Part shown: positions 1-9,290 of the stretch, in pieces
How the letters are laid out: each line of letters opens with the position of its first letter
Position numbering within the stretch: the first letter of the stretch is position 1
From: a marine gamma proteobacterium HTCC2080
Lineage (GTDB): Bacteria; Pseudomonadota; Gammaproteobacteria; Pseudomonadales; Halieaceae
NCBI GenBank assembly: GCA_000169115.1
Contig: AAVV01000013.1
Location: 1 to 64,000, forward strand
Reading direction: 5' to 3'
DNA length: 64,000 nucleotides
Position numbers and translations under genes: made by a program
Notes under the pieces: generated by a model
Database searches by the model: none
Told to the model about the DNA's origin: nothing
The model's input: the letters and a program-made list of their open reading frames with translations, nothing else

Positions 1-1520
1 TCTTCCCGGTCGTAGCGCAGGGCGACCGATAATTCCATGGACTCAGTCAGATCGTAGTTTATCGATCCGAAGGCCGCCATGACGGTCGTATCGAACGTGT
101 CGTTCACCATCGCGTCTGTAAACTGGTTGTAGATCGTAGTGGGTACGTTACTCGCGGCATTGGGCCAGTTACTTCCATCGTCCCGCAGCTGTGAGACCGC
201 CTGGTATCGTTCGATGTCGAGGTAGTACAGACCTGCTTGCCAGCGGAGTCGCTGATCCGAATTAGAAGTCAGCTGAACCTGAAAACTCATGTCTTCCTGA
301 AAGCGTTCCTGATACTGATATCCGTCACAGGTCGTCGGGCTGTAAGGCGGTAGAACTTGTGCTCCGGGCGCAGAACCAAAGATAAATGTGGGTGCGGGTA
401 GAGCCGTAACACCGCCGGGTACTGACGGGGTGTAAGACGGTGTCAGTGCATCAAGCGAGTTGGTACAGGCTGAGGTCGCACCATAGAAACCAAAGGCTCC
501 CGAAGTGCCGTCAGCAATAAAAGTATCCTCGGTATCACTGTAAAATCCCCAGGCGGTAAGTGTCGCCCAGTCCATATCCCAGTCGGCTTTAACCGAAAAT
601 TCGAGGACATCCTGTTCATTGACTGGCCGCACGTTACCTGCGAACACAAACTCATGTGTGTTGACGTCTTGATAGAAAGATTCAACACCCGGAGTCCCGA
701 ATCCTAAGAACGGCGGCAGCGCGAATGCGGCATTAAACGTGATCGCTGCACCCTCAGATTTTCCGTAACGCAATTTGGTATCGATAGATAGATTATCTGT
801 AGGGTCGAAGACCAGTCGACCTTGTACAGAGTAGTTTTCCGCATCATCGACGACATTGTCGTTGAGGAAGGAGTTGCTGTAGAAGCCATCGGTGCTGCGA
901 TAGTCAGCAGTCAATCGACCAGCGACGTTTTCACCCAGGGGTCCAGCGACGGTAGCAAGGCCGGTATAAGTACTGTCTTCGGCCATACTGATTCGGACAT
1001 CACCTTCAAACTCCTGGGATGGCCGCTTCGTTGACATGATAATGGCGCCAGCAGCGGCTGAACGACCGTACAAAGCGCCTTGAGGCCCTTTTAGAATTTC
1101 TATTTGCTCGAGGTCGGCATACTCACGGTTGAAGGCATAAGTGTTGATATACAAGATGCCGTCAATAATCAGTGCGAAGTTTGTCTCCGCGTCCCGTGCG
1201 CCGTTAATGCCTCGGATGGACACCGAAGAGTCACCGGTTTCGACCGTGTTGACAAAGCTTACCCCCGGAGTCTGAGAAATAAAGTCCTCAGCCCGTTGAA
1301 TGCCCATGTCATTGATTTGTCCCGCGGTGAAGGCGGTAACAGTACTCGGCACGTCCTGAAGTGACTCACTTCGTGCTCGAGCGGTAACCACTACTTCCTC
1401 GAGCTGTGCGTGGGCAAAGTTAGGTAACGCGAGGCTGCCGCCGACGGTTGTCAGTGCGGCGAGCGCTACCGATAGATGGTTTTTTACTGTCGCAGGTCTT
1501 TTTTGAGTGGGGTTCTTCAT
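1..1520 (-). CDS. TonB-dependent outer-membrane receptor (partial, C-terminus beyond window)
   Basis: The reverse strand reads without a stop from an ATG at 1520 to the window edge, about 506 residues. It opens with a signal peptide (MKNPTQKRP, then a hydrophobic stretch ending near FAHA), followed by a TonB box-like LEEVVVTAR and a plug domain with the ISQTPGVSF, SVSIRGINGA and EILKGPQGALYGRSAAAG signatures. The start of the beta-barrel follows. A GGAGG lies upstream of the ATG. Such receptors take up siderophores, vitamins or large organic ligands using TonB energy. It lies 127 bp downstream of two CoA-transferase genes on the same strand, so its substrate may be a compound activated to a CoA ester, but that is only inferred from position. 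The barrel end is not visible. Confidence 0.9.
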   Translation of the reverse strand, partial: MKNPTQKRPATVKNHLSVALAALTTVGGSLALPNFAHAQLEEVVVTARARSESLQDVPSTVTAFTAGQINDMGIQRAEDFISQTPGVSFVNTVETGDSSVSIRGINGARDAETNFALIIDGILYINTYAFNREYADLEQIEILKGPQGALYGRSAAAGAIIMSTKRPSQEFEGDVRISMAEDSTYTGLATVAGPLGENVAGRLTADYRSTDGFYSNSFLNDNVVDDAENYSVQGRLVFDPTDNLSIDTKLRYGKSEGAAITFNAAFALPPFLGFGTPGVESFYQDVNTHEFVFAGNVRPVNEQDVLEFSVKADWDMDWATLTAWGFYSDTEDTFIADGTSGAFGFYGATSACTNSLDALTPSYTPSVPGGVTALPAPTFIFGSAPGAQVLPPYSPTTCDGYQYQERFQEDMSFQVQLTSNSDQRLRWQAGLYYLDIERYQAVSQLRDDGSNWPNAASNVPTTIYNQFTDAMVNDTFDTTVMAAFGSINYDLTESMELSVALRYDRE

Positions 1521-1647
1521 GTCCACGGATCCTCCAGTAAGCTTATGGGAAGTGGCTTTATTGGTTGTTGTTCTTCCAGTAAATACTGTCTTACCGGAGG
1601 CTTGGATTACTCAGGCGAGCATCGCCCACAAACATTTGTACGTACAA

Positions 1648-2820
1648 TTACTTCAGCACCTCCAATATCGCCTCACGTTGCGCTGGGGTCAAGTCCAAAT
1701 CGTCAATGATATCTGAGGTATTTCCACCTACTTTGGGCAGCACGGTACTGATTTCAGCCGGTTCTTGCCTAAATTTTAGTGGCGTTCCAATGTGGTCATT
1801 GCCCTCATCGTCTTGAAAGCGCATGTTCCTTGCGAGCACATGCTCGGCTGTCCAAGCCTCGTGAAGGTCAAGGACGGGGCTCCAGCAAATGTCCCGGCCG
1901 TCGAACCATTGATCCCACTCGCTTAAAGTTTTGCTGCGAAATGCTTCGCGCAGAAAGCGTATGGCGGGTTCATGGCCATTGCCCGCAGGCCCGGCGACAG
2001 CGGATATAAAATCGGGGCGCTCTAACCCGTCAAACAATGCGCTAACAAATTTGTGTTCTCCGCCGCCCAGTGCCAAGAACCGGTTGTCGGCTGTCCGGTA
2101 AACATTCAGCATGGCGCCGCCTCCATGGCTGCGCTCAGACAGTTGATTGGGCGCTCGTTTGCCGGCAAAAACGGGGCCTATGATGTTTGGCGACGCCGCC
2201 AGCACCGACTCGTGCATGCTGATGTCTAGGTAATCGCCTTCGCCGGTGGTCTCGCGTCGCAGCAGGGCCATGAGAATGCCTGACAGCGCTGCCCATGAAG
2301 CAAGCATGTCTGATATGGCCACGCCGATAATCGCGGGGCCACTGTCTCCCTCAGGGGAGCATGACAGACTCAAAACACCTGAGGCCGCAACGGTGGCGGT
2401 GTCATGAGCGGGTTTATCGCGCCAGGGCCCGGACTGACCAAATGCTGAAATAGAGCAGTAGACAATCTTGGAATTTAAAGCCCTTACGGCTTCCACTCCA
2501 AAGCCCAAGCGATCGGCCACTCCAGGTCGAAAGGCCTCGACGAGTACGTCAGCGTTCTTAATGAGTTCGGCGAGTGCGGCTCTCCCAGCTTCAGACTTTA
2601 AATCAAGGGCGATGCTCTCCTTGCCGCGCTGGGTATTTCGAAACATCACAGTCTCACCCCCCTGTTGCCAGGGAAAGGCCTCAGCCGATCGCGTGGGTTC
2701 TGGCGACTTCGGATTTTCAACCTTGATAACCCGTGCGCCATGATCCGCCATCATTTGGGTGGCGGCTGGGCCCGGCAGGAACAGCGACAGGTCGATAACT
2801 GTGACGCCCTCAAGTTTCAC
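1648..2820 (-). CDS. CaiB/BaiF family (family III) CoA-transferase
   Basis: This 390-residue protein has the N-terminal family III signature (VIDLSLFLPGPAATQMMADHGARVIKVE), the GKESIALDLKS and VLVEAFRPG motifs and ISAFGQSGPW. Family III enzymes move CoA between carboxylic acids in the cytoplasm through an aspartyl-CoA thioester. An Asp is present in KPAHDTATVAASG, where the catalytic Asp of formyl-CoA transferase is expected. Length is normal. It follows a second CoA-transferase gene by 9 bp, so the two are probably co-transcribed and may form a heteromeric enzyme or act on related substrates. The substrate cannot be told from sequence. Confidence 0.92.
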   Translation of the reverse strand: MKLEGVTVIDLSLFLPGPAATQMMADHGARVIKVENPKSPEPTRSAEAFPWQQGGETVMFRNTQRGKESIALDLKSEAGRAALAELIKNADVLVEAFRPGVADRLGFGVEAVRALNSKIVYCSISAFGQSGPWRDKPAHDTATVAASGVLSLSCSPEGDSGPAIIGVAISDMLASWAALSGILMALLRRETTGEGDYLDISMHESVLAASPNIIGPVFAGKRAPNQLSERSHGGGAMLNVYRTADNRFLALGGGEHKFVSALFDGLERPDFISAVAGPAGNGHEPAIRFLREAFRSKTLSEWDQWFDGRDICWSPVLDLHEAWTAEHVLARNMRFQDDEGNDHIGTPLKFRQEPAEISTVLPKVGGNTSDIIDDLDLTPAQREAILEVLK

Positions 2821-2829
2821 GAGGCAGGC

Positions 2830-4023
2830 TCAGTTGGTAATGCCGTCAGATGACAGTGCCTCTAATGCAGAGGCATCGAGACCCAGTAAGTCGCCCAATA
2901 TTTCCGTATTGTGTGCCCCGATTTCTGCCCCTGGCCAGTCGGTTCTCCCGGGGGTCTCGGAGAGTTTTGGAGCGATCGCTGGAATCTTTAAGGGCGTGCC
3001 GTTGACGTCTACTGACTCAAACATGCCCCGGGCGTTGTAGTGGGGGTCGGTCATCATATCTTCAACGCTGTAGATAGGTCCTACAGGGACTCTCACAGAT
3101 TCAAGACGTTCAATGATCTCTTTTGAGGTATTGGCTGCGCACCAGTCGGCCAATGCCTGGTCAATAGCTTCCTGATGCACGACTCTGCCTGGGTTGTGCT
3201 CCAGCGCCGGGTCGTTTGCCATGTCCTCGCGTCCTGCTTCTTTCATGAGGCGTTTAAATATTGAGTCGCCGTTCCCGCCAATAACCACGTGCTTGCCGTC
3301 TGCGCAAAGATAAGTGTTGGTGGGAACGATGCCGGTAATGGTGGTTCCAGAGGGTTCGCGAACCACGCCGGCACCGTCATATTCTGGAACGATACCCTCC
3401 AGCAGGTTGAAGACGGCCTCATAGAGAGCGACGTCAACGACCTGTCCTTCACCAGACTTACTGCGTTGAATAACCGCTAGCAACACGCCAAGCGCAGCGT
3501 GTATGGCCGCCGCGGTATCGCCCAGGGAAATATTCGGACGGACCGGGGCTTTTCCAGGTTCGCCATTAATGTATCTGAAGCCACCGTAGCCTTCCGTTAC
3601 CGAAGCGTAGCCTGGCTTAGAGGAAAACGGACCGGTTTGGCCGTAGCCAGAAATGCGGGTAAAAATAATTCCCGGGTTTACGGCCTTAACTTTCTCTGGG
3701 CCCAACCCCCACTCTTCCATAGCGCCTGGCCGGAAATTCTCCACGACAATATCGGCCTTACACAGCAAATCGAAGGCCAGCTCTTGGCCCCGCTTAGATT
3801 TTAGGTCGAGGGTGACGCTTTTTTTGTTTCTTGCGAGAGAGTGGTACCACAGTGACATGCCGTCGCGAACCTCCCGCCACTGGCGTATGGGGTCTCCCGT
3901 GGGTGGCTCAACTTTAATAACCTCAGCGCCAAAGTATCCCAAGATTGTGCCAGCAAACGGACCTGCTAATAACTGACCCATTTCAACAACGCGTAAACCC
4001 TCTAGTGGACGTTCACCGGCCAT
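2830..4023 (-). CDS. CaiB/BaiF family (family III) CoA-transferase
   Basis: About 397 residues from the ATG at 4023 (MAGERPLEGLRVVEMGQ). A GAGGAA stands 6 bases upstream of this ATG. An ATG two codons earlier (4029) abuts the GAGGAA directly, and the frame stays open further upstream without family similarity. Motifs LLAGPFAGTILGYFGAEVIKVE, VTLDLKS, VVENFRPGAMEEWG and RISGYGQTGPF identify the family. At the place of the usual catalytic Asp it reads KPGYASVTEGYGG, with Ala. This resembles a known sub-group of CaiB-like proteins, so the active Asp may lie elsewhere (for example in ISLGDTAAA) or in the partner protein. It leads the minus-strand operon. Confidence 0.92.
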   Translation of the reverse strand: MAGERPLEGLRVVEMGQLLAGPFAGTILGYFGAEVIKVEPPTGDPIRQWREVRDGMSLWYHSLARNKKSVTLDLKSKRGQELAFDLLCKADIVVENFRPGAMEEWGLGPEKVKAVNPGIIFTRISGYGQTGPFSSKPGYASVTEGYGGFRYINGEPGKAPVRPNISLGDTAAAIHAALGVLLAVIQRSKSGEGQVVDVALYEAVFNLLEGIVPEYDGAGVVREPSGTTITGIVPTNTYLCADGKHVVIGGNGDSIFKRLMKEAGREDMANDPALEHNPGRVVHQEAIDQALADWCAANTSKEIIERLESVRVPVGPIYSVEDMMTDPHYNARGMFESVDVNGTPLKIPAIAPKLSETPGRTDWPGAEIGAHNTEILGDLLGLDASALEALSSDGITN

Positions 4024-4584
4024 ATTCATTTCCTCAGTAGGTATGCAAAACCCTTGTGGGTTTTGCTCGGACTCACACAACACGGGCATTGACTGCCCAG
4101 AACACCCTCGACAGAACGACTTTACGCCGTAGGGTTGTCGGTGGTTCTCAGGCGCGACCAAAACATATTACTGAGTTTAGGCCTTGGACGTCCACGAGCA
4201 TTCAATGCGTCTTAATTTTAGGGTTTAGATTTTAGATAGGCACTGTCAGCAGACAGGTGCAGCGGTAACCAGCAGACAGGTGCAGCGGTAACAATTGCGA
4301 AGGCGTCTTTTTAGCGGGCGGGAGTTTGGCCTTGCCATCTGAAATGGACACGCTGCTTTGCCAATTTGGGTAGATGCATTGCTGCAGCGCGCTGCGTGCT
4401 GCCACCTGCTGCAACGCGTAATACATTTCGGTGCATCCTTTGAATGGCCCAGAGCGTAGCGTTATGGCCCCTAAGTTTTATAATATTCGAGCTGGGGTCT
4501 GTGCCGCTGGCGTTAGGCCAATACAGCGCAAGGCGACAGTAGCTAAATTTTTGGAAAAACAATCTCGAGGATGCTCTGCTTTAC
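4024..4584. other. Intergenic region with 2x23-bp tandem repeat
   Basis: This is the divergent gap between a minus-strand CoA-transferase and the plus-strand cupin gene, so it should hold promoters for both. The only clear structure is a perfect two-copy 23-bp tandem repeat at 4247-4269 and 4270-4292. I see no convincing ORF or RNA gene. Confidence 0.5.
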
Positions 4585-5256
4585 ATGAAATTGCATGCCG
4601 ATTTAAGCCGCCGTGCGGTAGTTAATAGCCTTGATCTAGATTGGCTGCCATCGCCTATGGTGGGTGTATACCGGCGGATGCTGGATCGCATAGGTGGTGA
4701 AGTGGCCAGAGCAACCAGTATTGTTCGCTATGAACCTGAGTCATTTTTTTCATCGCACACACACAGTGGTGGTGAAGAGTTTTTAGTGCTCGAAGGTGTT
4801 TTTTCTGATGAACACGGCGATTACGGCCCGGGGACGTATGTCCGAAATCCGGTGGGTTCAAGCCATACGCCGTTTTCCAAACAAGGCGGTACAATATTCG
4901 TAAAGCTACAGCAGTTTCATCCCCTCGATCAAACGCCGGTGTGCGTTGATACCAAAGCGGCATGCTGGCAAGGCGGTTCAGTTGACGGTATTACTGCGCT
5001 GCCATTGCATCAGTATGAAAATGAGATTGTGTCGCTGATTAAATGTGGACCCGGCGTTAGTTTTCCCGACAGTGTGCAGGCAGGAGGTGAGGAAGTGCTG
5101 GTTCTAGACGGTGTTTTGAGTGATGAGCTTGGGCACTATGAAAAAGGTACTTGGATACGAAACCCACCGGCCAGTCATCAGCAGCGCTACAGCAAGCAGG
5201 GCTGCCTGCTCTACATAAAAACCGGACACTTAGCCGCCTCATCAAAGGTGGGTTAA
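4585..5256 (+). CDS. ChrR-like double-cupin protein
   Basis: This 223-residue cytoplasmic protein has two consecutive cupin half-barrels. Each has a GGEE(F/V)LVL(E/D)GV(F/L)SDE core followed by G.Y..GT(Y/W)(V/I)RNP and a late SKQGG/SKQGC strand. This is the pattern of the C-terminal cupin domain of the anti-sigma factor ChrR and of stand-alone ChrR-like cupins. The first domain has HTHSGGEE, a good metal-binding set. The second has DSVQAGGEE and lacks the paired His, so it may not bind metal. The N-terminal zinc-binding anti-sigma domain of ChrR is absent and no ECF sigma gene is next to it, so an enzymatic or sensing role is possible. GAGGATG lies about 11 bases before the ATG. Confidence 0.8.
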   Translation: MKLHADLSRRAVVNSLDLDWLPSPMVGVYRRMLDRIGGEVARATSIVRYEPESFFSSHTHSGGEEFLVLEGVFSDEHGDYGPGTYVRNPVGSSHTPFSKQGGTIFVKLQQFHPLDQTPVCVDTKAACWQGGSVDGITALPLHQYENEIVSLIKCGPGVSFPDSVQAGGEEVLVLDGVLSDELGHYEKGTWIRNPPASHQQRYSKQGCLLYIKTGHLAASSKVG

Positions 5257-5577
5257 GCGCCGAAGCGAAAACGTCTGAGCCGGGCATGTCCTACTAGCTC
5301 TGCGAGTTAGAATTCCCTATGCTTGCCTCGGTCTCGCAACAAGCTTGGTGCGTAAACTGTCAACGCGACCTGGCAAATAGAACAACGTGAAATGTCATCG
5401 ACGCGGTTAATACAGGGCTGGCCTGTGGCAGGGTCTTCACCGCCCAGTTGCCCCAGCCCGTGCAGACGAATCCGCTCGGATAGTCAGCAGTTTTGAGATA
5501 GAAGCGATCTGCGAACGGTTCGATCGCCGCGGGTTGTTATTATTGGACGTTTTGCTCTCGGGCACTAATGGAGTGTT
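5257..5577. other. Intergenic region, no gene recognised
   Basis: This stretch lies between the cupin and hydrolase genes. Short plus-strand frames (for example around 5345-5390 with a CVNC pair) are interrupted by stops, and I found no family match. No terminator with a T-run is evident. Confidence 0.35.
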
Positions 5578-6546
5578 ATGAACACGGTGGTAACTAAAAT
5601 TCCCGACCTCGCGAGTGAGCTGCCTCCCGATGCCAGCGCTGTCCCCGATTGGTTAGAACACGCCCTGCAAGCACCCCGAGAAGAAGGCTGGGTAGACTCG
5701 GGCGGCTGCGCTATTCACTACTTTCGCTGGGGTAATCCCGAGAATCCCGGTCTGTTATTGATGCACGGGTTTTTGGCTCACGCACGTTGTTTTGCCTTTA
5801 TCGCGCCGTTTCTTGCAGAAAATTATCATGTTGTCGCTTTTGATCTTTCTGGCATGGGCGATTCTGGTGTGCGGGAGCATTATTCCGATGCTGTCCGCGC
5901 GGCCGAAGTTGAGGACGTTGCAAGGGCTACTGGGTTGTTTGAACATGAGGTAAAGCCTGTAGTGATCGCACACTCTTATGGCGGCCATGTGGCACTGACC
6001 GCTATGGCAGACCGATACAAACTGTTTGGCGGGTTGATCATCTGCGACTTGATGGTCCTGCGCGCTGAGCGCTTAAGAGCGCATTTTGGAAAAAATAAGC
6101 CGCTGCCCTCTGATCCAAAACGCCCCAATCGTATCTACCCCGACTACGAGACCGCAAAGGGCCGCTTCGTGCTATCTCCGAAGCAGCCCGTCAATGTTCC
6201 TAGTCTGTTTGACTACATGGCGTATCACTCTTTGAAGGAAGTAGAGGGGGGGTGGTCTTGGAAGTTTGATACTAGCGTTTTTCGCAGCGACTTTGGTCAA
6301 GAAGAGCGCATGTTCGGGCAAGGCAATATCATAGCGAGGACGCCGGGAAGGAAGGCCGTTGTTTACGGACAGGATAGTGTTTTGTTTGATGATGATTCAG
6401 CGGTTTATCTTCGGGAGTGCGGAGCGAGAGACGTGCCGATTATAGGTATTCCCGGGGCGCGGCATCATTTAATGCTGGACGAGCCTATTGCCTTTGTCAG
6501 TGTGCTGCGCGGAATTTTGGCGCAGTGGGCGGTGCCTACTGACTGA
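5578..6546 (+). CDS. Alpha/beta hydrolase
   Basis: This 322-residue protein has the alpha/beta-hydrolase order: oxyanion strand LLLMHGFLAH, then VVAFDLSGMGDSG, the nucleophile elbow VIAHSYGGHVALT (Ser of HSYGG), and a late His in PGARHHLMLDEP. An acidic member may come from VVYGQDSVLFDD. It has no signal peptide and should be cytoplasmic. The substrate is unknown; the family includes esterases, haloalkane dehalogenases and C-C hydrolases. The ATG follows GGAG by a few bases. It stands alone between the cupin gene and the convergent greB. Confidence 0.88.
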   Translation: MNTVVTKIPDLASELPPDASAVPDWLEHALQAPREEGWVDSGGCAIHYFRWGNPENPGLLLMHGFLAHARCFAFIAPFLAENYHVVAFDLSGMGDSGVREHYSDAVRAAEVEDVARATGLFEHEVKPVVIAHSYGGHVALTAMADRYKLFGGLIICDLMVLRAERLRAHFGKNKPLPSDPKRPNRIYPDYETAKGRFVLSPKQPVNVPSLFDYMAYHSLKEVEGGWSWKFDTSVFRSDFGQEERMFGQGNIIARTPGRKAVVYGQDSVLFDDDSAVYLRECGARDVPIIGIPGARHHLMLDEPIAFVSVLRGILAQWAVPTD

Positions 6547-6662
6547 GTCAAGTCTGGGGTGCTGGGTAGAAGCAGGGATGCTGCGTTACCGCGGTGCATT
6601 GTGTCCAAGGCTCATCAAGCTTCAGGGATCTTCAGCTGTTCAGCACGATGTTGGGTGAATAT

Positions 6663-7172
6663 TTACTCGGACTCGTCAGCGTACCGAACCTCAATGAGAT
6701 GCCACGTTTTCGGTCCTGAAGGACTTTCTATGACGACCTCTGCATCGATAGGTTTGCCCAACAAGGCACGGCCCAACGGAGAGTCACAGCTCAGCTTTTG
6801 CGCACTTATGTCGAATTCATCGGGGCCAACGATACGCCATTGGTGTACTTGGCCTTCAGTATTTTCCAGAGTCACATAGGCTCCAAAGTAGGCCTTCTCC
6901 GGGTCGGTGGGCCCAGCGGTTACAACGATAAGTTCATCAAGGCGCTTGCGTAAAAAGCGAACTCTGCTGTCGATCTCCCGAAGCCGCTTTTTGCCGTAAA
7001 TATAATCTCCATTCTCAGAGCGATCGCCATTAGCAGCGGCAGCCTGAACCGCGGCCGTAACTACCGGCCGCTCAACCTTCCAAAGTTCCTTGAGCTCTTC
7101 GCGTAAGCGTTGCTCGCCTTCTTGCGTGATGTAGGGGGAGCCTTTTGGCCTTGGTGGGCGGTAACGTGACAA
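6663..7172 (-). CDS. greB: Transcription elongation factor GreB
   Basis: This 169-residue protein starts at a TTG (7172) with GAGGAG 8 bases upstream. It has the GreA/GreB N-terminal coiled coil that enters the RNA polymerase secondary channel, with the acidic tip GDRSENGDYIYGKKRLREIDSR, and a C-terminal FKBP-like domain (SPLGRALLGKPIDAEVVIE). The YIYGKKRLREIDSR segment and the basic N-terminus (RYRPPRPKGSPYIT) are typical of GreB rather than GreA. It rescues backtracked polymerase by stimulating transcript cleavage. It converges with the upstream hydrolase gene. Confidence 0.95.
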   Translation of the reverse strand: MSRYRPPRPKGSPYITQEGEQRLREELKELWKVERPVVTAAVQAAAANGDRSENGDYIYGKKRLREIDSRVRFLRKRLDELIVVTAGPTDPEKAYFGAYVTLENTEGQVHQWRIVGPDEFDISAQKLSCDSPLGRALLGKPIDAEVVIESPSGPKTWHLIEVRYADESE

Positions 7173-7423
7173 ATCAAGACTCCTCGCTGTTCATTTCGAA
7201 ACTGAGCGCCCGAGCAACACCATAGCTTCACAAAGCATTAACCATAGCAGGGTTGGGGGCGATCTAGCCTATCGAGGGTAGCCGGTGTTTGTGACGAAGT
7301 TGCGATGCTTGCTTAGCCCATTCAAAACCCGTGACGGGGCCGAGTGCCCCGATGATCTGAGTCCAAAACTACTGACGGTATGCCCCTTGACGAGGCAGAT
7401 CCAGTCATTACGTTAATTGTATT

Positions 7424-7442
7424 GCAAATAAGAATGATTCGC
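7424..7442 (+). promoter_or_regulatory. Candidate Fur box
   Basis: The 19-bp stretch GCAAATAAGAATGATTCGC matches the Fur consensus GATAATGATAATCATTATC at 12 of 19 positions by eye, including the core AAGAATGATT. It lies about 80 bp before the first gene of an imelysin/TonB-receptor operon, a gene set commonly under Fur control. Flanking DNA is AT-rich, as expected for a promoter. Binding is inferred. Confidence 0.55.
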
Positions 7443-7520
7443 TTTAAGATTACATTTTAGTTAAATAAAACCATACAACTTAAAAGATTTGAGACAAACG
7501 GAATTAAGAAGGGGTTGCCG

Positions 7521-9179
7521 ATGACAAGTATAAGTCGAAAATTGAGCGTTATTTTTCCAGCGTTGCTTTTATCGTTGGGTTTGGTCGCTTGTGGGGGCGG
7601 CAGTGACTCGCCTCCACCGACCCCGCCCCCCGTCCCGCCGGCAGAAGAGCCGGTAGAAGATCCAGATACTGATGGCGACGGCATTGTAGACGCCGAAGAC
7701 AATTGTGTTGAGACCGAAAATCCCGGGCAGGAGGACAGCGACGTTAACGGTAAGGGCGATGCCTGTGATCCTATGCCTCTGGTTTACGCCGCCGTTGGTT
7801 ACGTTGGCGATGGCACTGACGACGGCGTCAGTTACACGGGTCAGACTGCGAGACAAGTCCTACAACTCGGTCTTGTTGGTTATATGGAAGACTTGCAAGA
7901 GAGCCCCGGGCAGGCAGAGGAAATTTCAGCGGCTTTACGGTTCTATATGACCGGCGACGGAGCCGATGAAACTGACCACGGGTTTGCCACGAAAGGCAGC
8001 GACCCGGTCATACCAGGTCCCACTTACGGCGATATCAGTACGGGTAAAAACCTCAACGGAAAAATTGCCGGAGGTAGCTTAGCGGGTACGGGTGAGACCG
8101 AAATGTTAATCGACGATGAGTTCTTTGGTTGGAGTGCAGGGCTGGACGCTACGCCACTTCCTATCGAGCTGGTCTACGTGTGGATGGACTCACTAGCAGC
8201 AGAAGCGACAGACGAGGTGACGCCGGCGGTCACAGTAGCCAGTGGAGAAGAGATCCTTATTGGTACGCCCATGATTTCAAGCACTGGAGTTCATTATCGG
8301 CAGCTGATTCAGAAGTTTTTATCGGTAGCGGTGAACTTTTCCCAGGGCACAAATGACTATCTCCAAGCCGACTTCCCCAACATGCTGGGTGAGGAAAAAC
8401 CGGGCAAAGGTTACTCGGCAGGTGCCCACGACTACGACGAGGCTTTCGGTTACTACGGCGCCTCGAGGGATCTCAATGACTACACCGACGATGAGGCTGC
8501 CGGCAAAGGCGGGCGCGCTGAATATGGCAATGGCTATTACGACTCAAACGGCGATGGCTTAATCGACCTGAGAAGTGAGTTTATTTTTGGCCATGCGCAA
8601 AACTGCGCAAAGCGTGATCGAAAAAAGAATGCCGAGGGCGTTGCTTATACCGACTATTCCAAATCGGCAATGGACGCTTTTTTGGTGGGTCGTCGAATTC
8701 TTCAAAATGCTGAGGAAGCCGGGGAGCTGACGGTTGAGGCAGATGCCGCATTGCAGGGTCAAATCGAAATCGCTGCAATGACTTGGGAAAAGTGTATTGC
8801 GGCCACGGTTGTCCATTACATCAATGATGTCTCAGATGATATGGCTGACTTTATCCCGCCTTATTACGCCGACCTTTCCAATTTCATCAATTTGTCTAAG
8901 CACTGGGGTGAGATGAAAGGGTTCGCTTTGGGTTTGCAGTTTAGCCCAGTGTCTCCCTTTCGAACCGGCGAAACAGGGAAGGATGTCGCAGATCTGAAGC
9001 GAGTGCTGTCGCTCATGGGGGACGCGCCGGTGTTGGCCGATGGTTCCCAAGGAGGTCAGCCTGCCACCACAGCTTCTCCTTCAGATGCCATTCAGAACTA
9101 CTTAACAGGCTTGCAAGAGGCGCGGGACATTTTGGCAGAGGCCTATGGATTCGAGCCGGAAGTGGTTGAGATTTGGTAG
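7521..9179 (+). CDS. DUF4856-type lipoprotein with calcium-binding repeats
   Basis: 552 residues from the ATG at 7521, with GAAGGGG six bases upstream; an in-frame TTG two codons earlier is less likely. The N-terminus is a lipoprotein signal (lipobox LVAC, then GGGSDS and a Pro-rich linker). Next comes a thrombospondin type 3-like Asp-rich stretch (DTDGDGIVDAEDNC ... GKGDACD), expected to bind calcium. The remainder resembles DUF4856, a family often encoded beside imelysins (SYTGQTARQVLQ, KHWGEMKGFALGLQF). It should sit on a membrane facing the periplasm or the cell surface. It heads the operon behind a Fur-like site, so a role in iron acquisition is likely; the molecular activity is unknown. 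Confidence 0.85.
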   Translation: MTSISRKLSVIFPALLLSLGLVACGGGSDSPPPTPPPVPPAEEPVEDPDTDGDGIVDAEDNCVETENPGQEDSDVNGKGDACDPMPLVYAAVGYVGDGTDDGVSYTGQTARQVLQLGLVGYMEDLQESPGQAEEISAALRFYMTGDGADETDHGFATKGSDPVIPGPTYGDISTGKNLNGKIAGGSLAGTGETEMLIDDEFFGWSAGLDATPLPIELVYVWMDSLAAEATDEVTPAVTVASGEEILIGTPMISSTGVHYRQLIQKFLSVAVNFSQGTNDYLQADFPNMLGEEKPGKGYSAGAHDYDEAFGYYGASRDLNDYTDDEAAGKGGRAEYGNGYYDSNGDGLIDLRSEFIFGHAQNCAKRDRKKNAEGVAYTDYSKSAMDAFLVGRRILQNAEEAGELTVEADAALQGQIEIAAMTWEKCIAATVVHYINDVSDDMADFIPPYYADLSNFINLSKHWGEMKGFALGLQFSPVSPFRTGETGKDVADLKRVLSLMGDAPVLADGSQGGQPATTASPSDAIQNYLTGLQEARDILAEAYGFEPEVVEIW

Positions 9180-9240
9180 TCAATCAAGACTACGCGAACG
9201 AAAATTATTGGGCGTTATAACCATTGACGCTCGAATTTCA

Positions 9241-9272
9241 GGCGCCGCAAACCGGCGTCTTTTGTTGTTTTT
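9241..9272 (+). terminator. Intra-operon terminator-like hairpin
   Basis: A 7-bp stem (GGCGCCG, loop CAAAC, CGGCGTC, one G-T pair) is followed by a T-rich tract (TTTTTGTTGTTTTT). It lies between the DUF4856-type gene and the imelysin gene, 19 bp before the latter's ATG. It could lower expression of downstream genes relative to the first gene, or end a short transcript. Confidence 0.6.
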
Positions 9273-9290
9273 AGTTTGAGGACATTTGGA

